Positions 5,979 through 11,735 of a stretch of 33,163 nt of DNA are shown here, piece by piece. Each line of letters begins with the position of its first letter. Position 1 is the stretch's first letter. Source of the stretch: a virus; IMG/VR virus record IMGVR_UViG_3300007735_000631, positions 1 to 33,163 of that record; one strand, given 5' to 3'. The notes below the pieces were generated by a model. It searched no databases. It saw only the letters and a list, made by a program, of their open reading frames with translations, and had not been told where the DNA came from. The translations under genes were made by a program, and so were the position numbers.

Positions 5979-6839
5979 TCATGCAAGTTTCATCCCATAG
6001 TTATTAACACCCTGCGGAATAACAATCCCTGCTTTTTTGACCAACTGGTTTTTCTGGAAAACGCTGTAGTCAACGTGATGATGGTGTCTGCCATAACGAA
6101 AGGCTAATCTTGAAACATCTGGGTGCAAGTCAACCAGCATCTGTGATTTCGGAAGTGTTCCTTCTTTTTCGTAAAACTCTGCTGTGTTACCGCCTTTGAC
6201 AGTTTGTGTAGCAGCTTTGTTTTGTAGGAAGCATTGAAACAAAACAGTACACCAGCCATCTTTGAGCATCCTCAAGGAAAGGTCTGTGTCTTCGTTGTAT
6301 CTACCACGCCAACGATAAGGAACATCGTTTCTGTTCAAGATGCAAGAGTAAATCCTTGTGTTCAGTCGGAAAGCAGGTTTCTTGCGTCTGCTGCCACCAG
6401 CAAAGAAGCGATATTCAAACCCTGCCTGAGAGACATTCTCGTAACGCTCAACAAAGTCCTCTGCAATGCGGAAGATAGTCCCAGAAGAAACTTTGTGACG
6501 CTCGTTGCGGTTTAGGCGACAGAAGCCATCAATGTTATCGTCTAGTACCCAATGCCAAGATGCACCGATAGAGATGGAGTGCTGCCAGCAGAAGTTCCTT
6601 GCTGCGCCAGGCCCAACCCCGAGAGAGTTACCCAACGAGTCGCAAGTATCGTAATCACGCAAATATTGTTTATCAAGGATTAAGATTTTCTCTGGCGAAA
6701 TAACTGACGCATAGTTGTCGTACTCTTGTTCCTCAATAACGATAAAGTACGGAACTTGCATTTCTTCAAATGCTTTGCTTGTCAGTCTGGATTCCCATCT
6801 GCCTTTTGAGACAATGTAAACAGGGTGTTTAGGATTCAT
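5979..6839 (-). CDS. TET-associated-type glycosyltransferase (TAGT-like)
   Basis: A 286-aa GT-A-like glycosyltransferase. Visible features are the N-terminal nucleotide-sugar strand VYIVSKGR (7-14), GPGAARNF (77-84), the metal-binding VLDDN (98-102, DxD equivalent), the acceptor-side RYNEDTDLSLR (180-190) and RHHHHVDY (251-258). This order matches TAGT enzymes, proposed from comparative genomics to glycosylate hydroxymethyl-pyrimidines made by TET/JBP oxygenases in phage DNA. I see no TET/JBP gene, hydroxymethylase or nucleotide-modifying enzyme here, so substrate and modification are open; a host-made base or a protein could be the acceptor. It overlaps the upstream 77-aa gene by 11 nt. The fold call is firmer than the DNA-modification role. 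Confidence 0.8.
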   Translation of the reverse strand: MNPKHPVYIVSKGRWESRLTSKAFEEMQVPYFIVIEEQEYDNYASVISPEKILILDKQYLRDYDTCDSLGNSLGVGPGAARNFCWQHSISIGASWHWVLDDNIDGFCRLNRNERHKVSSGTIFRIAEDFVERYENVSQAGFEYRFFAGGSRRKKPAFRLNTRIYSCILNRNDVPYRWRGRYNEDTDLSLRMLKDGWCTVLFQCFLQNKAATQTVKGGNTAEFYEKEGTLPKSQMLVDLHPDVSRLAFRYGRHHHHVDYSVFQKNQLVKKAGIVIPQGVNNYGMKLA

Positions 6840-7062
6840 CTATCCACACCTTTTTTTCTGTCTGGGTTACTGGAAACAAAACACTCTTGGTTGTAAATGT
6901 GATATTTCTGCCAATCAACTCAGAAAACTTAATCATGTCTTCTGTTGTCAGGAAGTGGACAGTAATGCTGTGTATCTCAGTCAAGTCTTCTTGGACAAAC
7001 TCAGGCATACCTTGCCACTCCTTTTCCCAATTAAATTCTTCGTCACCAAATAAGTCTTTCAT
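6829..7062 (-). CDS. Hypothetical protein, small alpha/beta (77 aa)
   Basis: A 77-aa protein with an acidic N-terminus (MKDLFGDEEFNWEKEW) and a compact beta-alpha-beta segment ITVHFLTTEDMIKFSELIGRNIT followed by FTTKSVLFP. I have seen similar sequences as small phage proteins and beside TAGT-like genes; no activity is assigned. The ATG at 7062 overlaps the loader stop (ATGA), and its own end overlaps the glycosyltransferase start by 11 nt. Close coupling to the glycosyltransferase suggests a helper role in the same process (inference). Confidence 0.72.
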   Translation of the reverse strand: MKDLFGDEEFNWEKEWQGMPEFVQEDLTEIHSITVHFLTTEDMIKFSELIGRNITFTTKSVLFPVTQTEKKVWIDES

Positions 7063-7775
7063 GCTTTTCTCACTTGCTTGGCAAACTGTCTAAAACTTTC
7101 TGGCATTGGTGCAGCCTTTTTTGCATCCTCAATAATCTTTGTGAGGGCAGGGTCAGGCTCATTTGATGGCGCAACTGTGAGCCTTACTCTATCGGCAGGG
7201 TTTGGTTTGACAGCAACCCACTCAGCTTTAAATGTTTGCCAGTTACGAACAACAATTTCGTTTAAAGCGTTATCCAGAGTCCAACCCGCAATTTTTGCTT
7301 GCTCTCGGATTGACTTCATTACTCGTTCAGTAATCTGAGCCTTTCGTGCTTTTCTCTGTTTGACAAAAGAATCCCAAACTTCAATTGAAACGCCTTCTGG
7401 CGTATCTGTCTCTGTCTCTCCCTCTCTCTCTGTCTCTGTCTCTGTCTCTGTCTCTGGGATAGCACTTTGCTTGCGTTCTGCTAGCACTCCGCTAACAAGT
7501 ATGAAAAAGTCGTTATCAATCAATGGTTTAAGTCCATCCTGATATTCTTTTTTGGTAATGTGCAATCGAAAGACTAGCTCATCTAGTGAGCCATCAAAAA
7601 CACCATCTTTTGACTCACTTGCAAGCAACCAGAGCATAGGTGCTATCGCTTTGCTAGCAATAGGCAAGCGCATGAAAGCTCTGTCGTTTAACAGGTCACG
7701 ATGAAGTTTTATCCACGGAGGGCATCTGTCTTTGTAATGTTGAAAGACTGCCCAATTCTTTGGCTGTAATAGCAT
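7059..7775 (-). CDS. Putative replication initiator / helicase loader
   Basis: A 238-aa protein of the phage replication-organiser type. The N-terminal ~90 residues look like a winged-helix DNA-binding domain (PPWIKLHRDLLNDRAFMRLP..., LVFRLHITKKEYQDGL). A low-complexity ETETETETE linker follows, then a C-terminal helical domain with VWDSFVKQRKARKAQ and WQTFKAEWV, as in many phage O-like/DnaT-like proteins that bring the host helicase to the phage origin. No polymerase, primase or helicase is encoded here, so host recruitment is the likely strategy. The frame extends to a TTG at 7793, but the ATG at 7775 has a better-spaced AGAGA and is preferred. Confidence 0.75.
   Translation of the reverse strand: MLLQPKNWAVFQHYKDRCPPWIKLHRDLLNDRAFMRLPIASKAIAPMLWLLASESKDGVFDGSLDELVFRLHITKKEYQDGLKPLIDNDFFILVSGVLAERKQSAIPETETETETEREGETETDTPEGVSIEVWDSFVKQRKARKAQITERVMKSIREQAKIAGWTLDNALNEIVVRNWQTFKAEWVAVKPNPADRVRLTVAPSNEPDPALTKIIEDAKKAAPMPESFRQFAKQVRKA
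7405..7456. repeat. TCTGTC-type microsatellite in coding sequence
   Basis: About 50 bases of repeated tctgtc/tctc units encode the Glu-Thr linker of the loader protein. The 6-bp periodicity is a multiple of three, so copy changes would lengthen or shorten the linker without a frameshift. Such tracts are prone to slippage. Confidence 0.85.
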
Positions 7776-7884
7776 GATTGTCTCTTGTTCCAATTCTCCC
7801 AGAAAAGAAACTGCGGCAGGAGGGGAGACTTCTCTTTTCGTATCGGGTAATTAGTCCGAACTAGCCGTGTTTCAAAACATTGTA

Positions 7885-8253
7885 TCAAATAAACTGATTG
7901 TTGGTTATTTCTTGTGAAAAAGATTTGCCAAGCAGTCTTTTAGCCTGTGCGTTCATTACCGCATACTCAGCTTTAGTAAAGATGCCTTGGGCGTTACGAA
8001 TGTCAAAGGGATTTAGCTTGTTGTAAGGCTCATCATTGGCGGCTTTTTGAGCCTCAATCATATGTGGCTCTAGCGTGTACTGAGAAACCCAAGAACGCCC
8101 CATCTTGACCTTTTCAATCTTTAGTTTCTTTTTATAGCGCATTTTTGTGCAACAAGCTGCAATAGATAGTCTTGGGATGCCAGTTAAATCCTCTAATTGG
8201 TAGGATGTAAGTGGGCCGTTCTGTAATGCTCTGATAACTGCTTCTTGTGTCAT
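7885..8253 (-). CDS. Winged-helix DNA-binding protein
   Basis: A 122-aa protein beginning MTQEAVIRALQNGPLTSYQL. Residues about 13-40 form a helix-turn-helix (LTSYQLEDLTGIPRLSIAACCTKM) followed by a basic wing (RYKKKLKIEKV) and a Trp-containing strand. It is probably a regulator or replication accessory protein. The frame stays open to an ATG at 8316, but that stretch is the Cro-like gene read in another frame; the ATG at 8253 overlaps the Cro-like stop as ATGA and is the likely true start. About 110 nt without a clear gene separate its stop from the loader gene; I found no convincing promoter there. Confidence 0.75.
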   Translation of the reverse strand: MTQEAVIRALQNGPLTSYQLEDLTGIPRLSIAACCTKMRYKKKLKIEKVKMGRSWVSQYTLEPHMIEAQKAANDEPYNKLNPFDIRNAQGIFTKAEYAVMNAQAKRLLGKSFSQEITNNQFI

Positions 8254-8402
8254 TTGAACCACTCTGGTCTGAGTTCTTTTAGTTGATAAATGCGTAACTG
8301 GGGAACTTTCTTCCATAAAAAGACAGCAGCCCTAGTTATGCCAAGGATTCTAGCAAGCTCACTCTGTGAGCCAGCAAGTGTGATAGCGGTTTGTTTGTCC
8401 AT
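8250..8402 (-). CDS. cro-like: Cro-like repressor (50 aa)
   Basis: A 50-aa protein below common ORF cut-offs. It has an AGSQSELARILGITRAAVFLW helix-turn-helix, then KKVPQLRIYQLKELRPEWF, the layout of short Cro-type repressors of prophages and phages of Beta- and Gammaproteobacteria (helix 2-turn-helix 3 at about residues 11-30, then the RVxxL...RPEW tail). It is the first gene leftward from the divergent control region. The extended -10 (8414-8409) lies only 6 nt before the ATG at 8402, so the mRNA is predicted to be leaderless, as lambda cI is from PRM. No CI-like partner or integrase is present. Its likely job is to bind the palindrome at 8421-8435 and damp the two divergent promoters. Confidence 0.88.
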   Translation of the reverse strand: MDKQTAITLAGSQSELARILGITRAAVFLWKKVPQLRIYQLKELRPEWFK

Positions 8403-8408
8403 CCAAGA

Positions 8409-8417
8409 AGTATAGCA
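8409..8417 (-). promoter_or_regulatory. Leftward extended -10 promoter for the Cro-like gene
   Basis: On the minus strand TGCTATACT (8417-8409) is an extended -10. The best-spaced -35 hexamer is poor, so activity would depend on the extended -10 or an activator. The ATG at 8402 lies where transcription should begin, with no room for a Shine-Dalgarno site. Confidence 0.6.
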
Positions 8418-8420
8418 AAA

Positions 8421-8435
8421 TCAACAAAATGTTGA
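8421..8435. promoter_or_regulatory. Palindromic operator candidate
   Basis: TCAACA-AAA-TGTTGA is a perfect 6-bp inverted repeat with a 3-bp centre, lying just upstream of the leftward -10. A half-site TGTTGA recurs at 8462-8467, overlapping the -35 of the rightward promoter. TGTTGAC is shared by both sites. This fits binding by the adjacent Cro-like protein, but binding is inferred. Confidence 0.55.
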
Positions 8436-8463
8436 CTTAGGGAAAGCACCTAGAAAATAATTG

Positions 8464-8491
8464 TTGACCTGTCTGTTTAGTTTGCTATACT
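8464..8491 (+). promoter_or_regulatory. Rightward promoter of the recombination operon
   Basis: TTGACC (8464-8469) and TATACT (8486-8491) are 16 nt apart, with TGC directly before the -10, making an extended -10. It is the best promoter in the window. A weaker candidate 5' of it is TTGACT (8432-8437) with AATAAT (8456-8461), 18 nt apart. The leader ends in an AAGGAAA ribosome site before the ATG at 8541. Confidence 0.8.
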
Positions 8492-8540
8492 CCAATCAGC
8501 CCACAACAAAACGTAAGTGGGTATTTTTAAGGAAATCAAG

Positions 8541-8633
8541 ATGAAAAGTAAGATTATTCAAACGCTAGTTGAGTATGTGTTAGCCATTGTTATCTTTGGC
8601 GGTATTGGTGTCCTCTTGGCATGGAGAGGATAA
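8541..8633 (+). CDS. Small single-span membrane protein (30 aa)
   Basis: A 30-aa ORF, first in the rightward operon, with an AAGGAAA ribosome site. A basic start (MKSKIIQ) is followed by one membrane helix (about residues 9-27: LVEYVLAIVIFGGIGVLLAW) and a short RG tail. Its stop and the next ATG overlap (TAATG). The function is unknown; being made first and membrane-inserted, it could act on the host envelope early (inference). Confidence 0.65.
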   Translation: MKSKIIQTLVEYVLAIVIFGGIGVLLAWRG

Positions 8634-8788
8634 TGAACACACACTACCTAATCCATGTCCGTAGGATATTTGCTACCTACGATGCCCCTCCACAGGTCAT
8701 CAGAAGCTATCAAAAGCAATGGGTGAAGTCAGTACGCCAGTTGGGTGATAAATGGCTTGTAGCAAAGCCTATCGAAAGAATCCAATGA
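8633..8788 (+). CDS. Hypothetical protein (51 aa)
   Basis: A 51-aa basic protein coupled to both neighbours (TAATG upstream, ATGA downstream). It begins MNTHYLIHVRRIFATYDAPP and ends DKWLVAKPIERIQ; a QKQWVKSVRQLGDKW segment is likely helical. I recognise no family. The coupling makes translation likely. Confidence 0.6.
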   Translation: MNTHYLIHVRRIFATYDAPPQVIRSYQKQWVKSVRQLGDKWLVAKPIERIQ

Positions 8789-8961
8789 CCAGACAAGACG
8801 CTATCAAAGACTTGTCGCATGACGATTACTGCTGTTACTGCGCTGAAACTAAGGGTAGCAAATACACTTGCTGCCATGAAAACCACTTCGTACCTTTCGA
8901 GGATTTATACGAGGAAGACAAAGAAGCCCTAATTGAAGAATATTTAAGTGAAGGAAAATAA
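8785..8961 (+). CDS. Small Cys/His-rich protein (58 aa)
   Basis: A 58-aa protein beginning MTRQDAIKDL. It contains YCCYCAETKGSKYTCCHENHF: closely packed Cys and His residues (CCYC, CC, H, H) suited to a zinc finger. The C-terminus is acidic (EDKEALIEEYLSEGK). The open frame extends upstream to 8752, but the ATG at 8785 overlaps the preceding stop as ATGA. It could be a small DNA- or protein-binding zinc module; nothing more can be said. Confidence 0.68.
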   Translation: MTRQDAIKDLSHDDYCCYCAETKGSKYTCCHENHFVPFEDLYEEDKEALIEEYLSEGK

Positions 8962-8962
8962 A

Positions 8963-9622
8963 ATGTCAATAGAAGCACTACTCAAGACGAATGTTAATGA
9001 GCATATTGAAAAGAAGAATGGTCTATCCTATCTGTCATGGGCATGGGCATGGGCTGAAGCACTCAAAGCAGACCCTAAAGCTACCTTCAAGGTAGAAATG
9101 TTTGATGGCAAGTGCTACATGGAAATCAATGGCACAGCAATGGTTTGGGTGACAGTTACCATGTTTGACAAGCCAATGACTTGCCAGTTACCAGTAATGG
9201 ATTCGGGCAATAAAGCAATCCCTTTAAAGGGTTATACAGCAGTCTCTAAGTATGGCAAAGAGTATCGGGTTGAGTGTGATGCGTTTGCGGTTAACACAGC
9301 CATCATGCGCTGTATGACCAAAGCACTTAGCTTGCATGGGCTTTCTCTGTACATCTACGCTGGTGAAGATTTACCAGAAGAAGATAGTCAGCCAGAGAAA
9401 GTAATCATCACGCCAGCACAAGGCATCCGAGATGAGTTACCTATTGAAATACTAAAGTATCTTGACGAGTTAGCAGTTGAACTAATTGCTACTTGTGAGA
9501 AAGACCCCAAGGCAGCTTGGGTAAGATTGGAACAAGAAAACCTAGAGGCTGACCAGAAGGTAGCTTTGTGGGGCTTGATGCCAAGTAATGTAAGAAGCGC
9601 AATTAAGAAAGCGAAAGGTTAA
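8963..9622 (+). CDS. Single-strand annealing protein, DUF1071/Sak-like
   Basis: A 219-aa recombinase of the DUF1071 (Sak-type) family, which anneals complementary single strands during phage recombination and replication. The hallmark LSYLSWAWAWAEAL (21-34) is near the N-terminus, then a beta-rich core (VKGYTAVSKYGKEY-like) and FAVNTAIMRCMTKALSLHGLSLYIYAGEDL, the C-terminal end of the conserved domain (about 105-137). A GTG at 8948 opens the frame, but the ATG at 8963 directly follows the previous stop and has AAGGA 8 nt upstream. The following SSB-like gene fits a two-component annealing module. Confidence 0.9.
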   Translation: MSIEALLKTNVNEHIEKKNGLSYLSWAWAWAEALKADPKATFKVEMFDGKCYMEINGTAMVWVTVTMFDKPMTCQLPVMDSGNKAIPLKGYTAVSKYGKEYRVECDAFAVNTAIMRCMTKALSLHGLSLYIYAGEDLPEEDSQPEKVIITPAQGIRDELPIEILKYLDELAVELIATCEKDPKAAWVRLEQENLEADQKVALWGLMPSNVRSAIKKAKG

Positions 9623-9624
9623 TC

Positions 9625-9876
9625 ATGGAATACGATAACAATAATAGAGGAAGTTTATTCAAGAACGACAGGAAAGACGATGCCAAGTTTCCTGATTACA
9701 AAGGCTCGTTAAATGTAGATGGGGTAGAATTCTGGCTATCTGCTTGGATTAAAGTAAGCAAGGATGGACAGAAGTTTATGTCCCTGTCTATCAAGAATAA
9801 GAACGCTGATGCTTCTTTAAACAAGCCAACAAAGCCTAAAAAGGCTGAGTTTGATGATTCGGAAATTCCGTTCTGA
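9625..9876 (+). CDS. Small SSB-like protein with acidic DDSEIPF tail
   Basis: An 83-aa protein with a beta-rich core (FPDYKGSLNVDGVEFWLSAWIKVSKDGQKFMSLSIK) of the size of a minimal OB-like domain, a short Lys/Pro linker and the C-terminus DDSEIPF. That tail closely resembles the DDDIPF tail of bacterial SSB, which binds SSB partner proteins, so the protein probably coats ssDNA and may dock host replication and repair proteins. It lies 2 nt after the annealing-protein stop. Being shorter than a full SSB, it may be an OB-fold variant or a DUF736-like protein. Confidence 0.72.
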   Translation: MEYDNNNRGSLFKNDRKDDAKFPDYKGSLNVDGVEFWLSAWIKVSKDGQKFMSLSIKNKNADASLNKPTKPKKAEFDDSEIPF

Positions 9877-9928
9877 TTACGATGGGAAAGTTGTGCAAAG
9901 GCTTTTTCAGCTTGCGGACGAGCAATGA
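9854..9928 (+). CDS. Possible 24-aa leader ORF coupling SSB-like and nuclease genes
   Basis: A 24-aa ORF (starts MIRKFRSDYDGKVV) begins inside the SSB-like gene and ends in an ATGA overlap with the next gene's ATG. It fills the only gap (48 nt) in an otherwise abutting operon. There is no clear ribosome site. It may be a real micropeptide, a coupling device, or chance; I judge it just worth annotating. Confidence 0.4.
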   Translation: MIRKFRSDYDGKVVQRLFQLADEQ

Positions 9929-10302
9929 GTACCATCACCAGTATGAGAAATCCGTATGCAACTCATACGGACTTCCGTGATTTCCAAGGGTTGATTCCTA
10001 GTAACTCGCATTTCTTGCCTAGCAACATAGACATGATTTGCGAGAGGAAGGGACACTTCCTAATCGGAGAGTGGAAGAAACCTAATGAGAATATGGCTAC
10101 TGGTCAGCAATTGCTACTCAAGGCTTTTGCTCAAGTACCTAAATTTACTGTGTTAGTCATCATTGGTAACACAGACGGAGAAACAGAAGTTGGAGATGTG
10201 TTCCAAGTTGTTCTGGGTAAGTGCGTCAAGATAGGAGAAGGTCTTGATTACTTAAAAGACTTTTATGTCATGTGGTACGAATTTGCAAACTCGAAAGGAT
10301 AG
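9925..10302 (+). CDS. PD-(D/E)XK nuclease-like protein
   Basis: A 125-aa protein with the layout of a small restriction-endonuclease-fold domain: NIDMICERKGHFLIGEWKKP (34-53) carries the Asp (D36) and the ExK (E49-K51) on consecutive strands, followed by a helix ATGQQLLLKAFAQ with the usual Gln (Q61/Q62) and a strand (FTVLVIIGN). This fits a Mg2+-dependent nuclease acting in phage recombination, consistent with the annealing and SSB-like genes before it. The ATG at 9925 overlaps the stop of the 24-aa ORF. The assignment is from motif spacing only. Confidence 0.65.
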   Translation: MSTITSMRNPYATHTDFRDFQGLIPSNSHFLPSNIDMICERKGHFLIGEWKKPNENMATGQQLLLKAFAQVPKFTVLVIIGNTDGETEVGDVFQVVLGKCVKIGEGLDYLKDFYVMWYEFANSKG

Positions 10303-10304
10303 TT

Positions 10305-10616
10305 ATGTCATCATACGCACACATTGAAATGTTGATAATCCAATGGGCAGAAGCTCGAAAGATTATTCCTAATAGCAACCCAGAGTCTCAGCTACTCAAA
10401 GCAGTCTCAGAGATGGGTGAACTAGCTGACGCAACCATCAAGCACGATAAGGAAGCAGTCATAGACGCAGTAGGGGATGTTATGGTCTGTCTTATCAATT
10501 ATTGTGTGCTGCAAGACATAAACCTAGTAAACTGCATGGAAGTTGCGTATGACCAGATTAAGAATCGCAAGGGCATACTATTGCCTAACGGAGTCTTCCA
10601 AAGAGATACTACTTAG
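10305..10616 (+). CDS. MazG-like nucleotide pyrophosphohydrolase
   Basis: A 103-aa all-alpha NTP pyrophosphatase-like protein. The Mg2+-binding pattern EMGE (36-39) and, about 17 residues later, DAVGD (54-58) are the MazG/dUTPase-2 superfamily signature. In phages such enzymes hydrolyse (d)NTPs or lower host alarmones. The ATG at 10305 has AAGGA 6 nt upstream; the frame extends further 5' but only into the preceding gene. It is the last gene of the rightward operon and its stop overlaps the convergent 47-aa gene by 8 nt. Confidence 0.85.
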   Translation: MSSYAHIEMLIIQWAEARKIIPNSNPESQLLKAVSEMGELADATIKHDKEAVIDAVGDVMVCLINYCVLQDINLVNCMEVAYDQIKNRKGILLPNGVFQRDTT

Positions 10617-10752
10617 CCAACAGGTAAAGACCCACGTTTGAAAAAGCATAACCTGCATAAACAATAGCCATGTGCGGGTTATCTTTCCAAAGCTGCTCAC
10701 CAGCAATGTAGGCGTAGATTGCCCCTGTCAGAATAATGAGCCAAGCACTCAA
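10609..10752 (-). CDS. Small membrane protein with TTG start (47 aa)
   Basis: A 47-aa hydrophobic protein with two probable membrane spans: SAWLIILTGAIYAYIAG, then PHMAIVYAGYAFSNVGLYLL. The GYAFSNVGLY segment recurs in small membrane proteins of other phages, so I consider it real. No ATG precedes it; a TTG at 10752 overlaps the metallophosphoesterase TGA as TTGA, with AGGTG upstream. It is the last gene of the leftward mega-block and overlaps the convergent MazG-like gene by 8 nt. The function is unknown. Confidence 0.7.
   Translation of the reverse strand: MSAWLIILTGAIYAYIAGEQLWKDNPHMAIVYAGYAFSNVGLYLLAK
10648..10682 (+). terminator. Candidate hairpin terminating the rightward operon
   Basis: ATAACCTGCA (10648-10657) pairs with TGCGGGTTAT (10673-10682) with one G-T wobble, giving a 10-bp stem and a 15-nt loop, followed only by CTTTCC. 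It lies 31 nt after the MazG-like stop, inside the convergent 47-aa gene. Without a T-run it may be a weak terminator or an RNA processing site. Confidence 0.3.
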
Positions 10753-11735
10753 AATGCACCTACATCAATGACTTCACCCCTAAACATTATTTGGTCTTCA
10801 TCAAATTTCTGAGCCAACTCTGGCAACAATAAGTGTCCATTAAAGAAGTTCAGCACCGCAAAGCCTGACCTGTGATTACTAGGGTTTATCTCAGCATAAG
10901 TAAATTGTGGGCCATCAGTCTCAGCAAGTGTTCCTGTATCTACTCCGTATCTACATCCGTTATAGTCAGAAAACGGAGTAACCTTTAAAGAGTGCAAGTG
11001 TCCAGTTACGATTGACACACCAGCGTTGACTGTATTGTTGTGTGCGGCATGAATACCACCTTTGTAACGATGCTTAACAATGACGCTATCGGTAGGCCAT
11101 ACTGCCCAACAGAAGTCCCAATCTGGGATATGGTCTGTCAGCTTAAACCCGACAACATCCTTAAACTGTGGTGCGTGTTGCGCTAAACGATTGCCAAATC
11201 GAATGTCGTGATTACCCCATGTAAAGCATAACTTTACATTGTGCCTCGCTGCTTTAGCGGTTTCCTCAATCTCACCCAACGCACCTTGCGTAGCTTTTAG
11301 TTCTTGGATAACAGAAGTCTGTGGCTGGTCAGTTATATCGTGACGTGATATAGACGCACCATCAAACGCATCACCATTGCATATTACTGCTTTGGGTTTG
11401 AACTCTTGGATAGCCCATAGAAGCCCTTTAAACGCTGTTGTACGCTGTGCAGGTATGAAGTGAGCATCTGAGAACACAATTACAGTTCCGTCTAGGATGC
11501 CTAGTTCTATCTGCTTTAAAGGAGAGAATGATTTGGGTCTGTTTTTGTCGTAGTAAGCACCACGATGGTCACTTGCACTAAGTGCTACGTTGTATTGTTT
11601 TTCAATCCACCTTCTGCGTAGATGAACCGCCCTATTGTGTATCCCAAGATGTTCAGCTATTTTTGTGGCAGACTGAAGTTGACCCCATAACTGGATGAAC
11701 TCCATATCCGTACAAGTTTCATTATGTGAACTCAT
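10749..11735 (-). CDS. Calcineurin-like metallophosphoesterase with N-terminal HTH
   Basis: A 328-aa protein. Residues 10-45 carry a helix-turn-helix-like segment (SATKIAEHLGIHNRAVHLRRR). The rest is a metallophosphoesterase with all dimetal motifs: SDAH (89-92), GDAFD (121-125), GNHD (174-177), a histidine cluster near 229-232 and GHLH (245-248). Such phage enzymes are phosphodiesterases or phosphatases on nucleic acid or nucleotides; the DNA-binding N-terminus suggests a DNA substrate. The ATG at 11735 has AAGGA 5 nt upstream and overlaps the metallopeptidase gene by 14 nt. It lies beyond the lysis genes at the far end of the leftward block, an unusual place for a DNA-metabolism gene. Confidence 0.88.
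   Translation of the reverse strand: MSSHNETCTDMEFIQLWGQLQSATKIAEHLGIHNRAVHLRRRWIEKQYNVALSASDHRGAYYDKNRPKSFSPLKQIELGILDGTVIVFSDAHFIPAQRTTAFKGLLWAIQEFKPKAVICNGDAFDGASISRHDITDQPQTSVIQELKATQGALGEIEETAKAARHNVKLCFTWGNHDIRFGNRLAQHAPQFKDVVGFKLTDHIPDWDFCWAVWPTDSVIVKHRYKGGIHAAHNNTVNAGVSIVTGHLHSLKVTPFSDYNGCRYGVDTGTLAETDGPQFTYAEINPSNHRSGFAVLNFFNGHLLLPELAQKFDEDQIMFRGEVIDVGAF

Noticed and set aside
7776-7884. Possible promoter (GATACAAT) and AG-rich hairpin between the winged-helix and loader genes
   Set aside because: No -35 at proper spacing, and the stem has a loop of about 30 nt; not convincing.
8254-8316. N-terminal extension of the winged-helix protein to an ATG at 8316
   Set aside because: This stretch is the Cro-like gene in another frame; the ATGA overlap at 8253 gives a better start.
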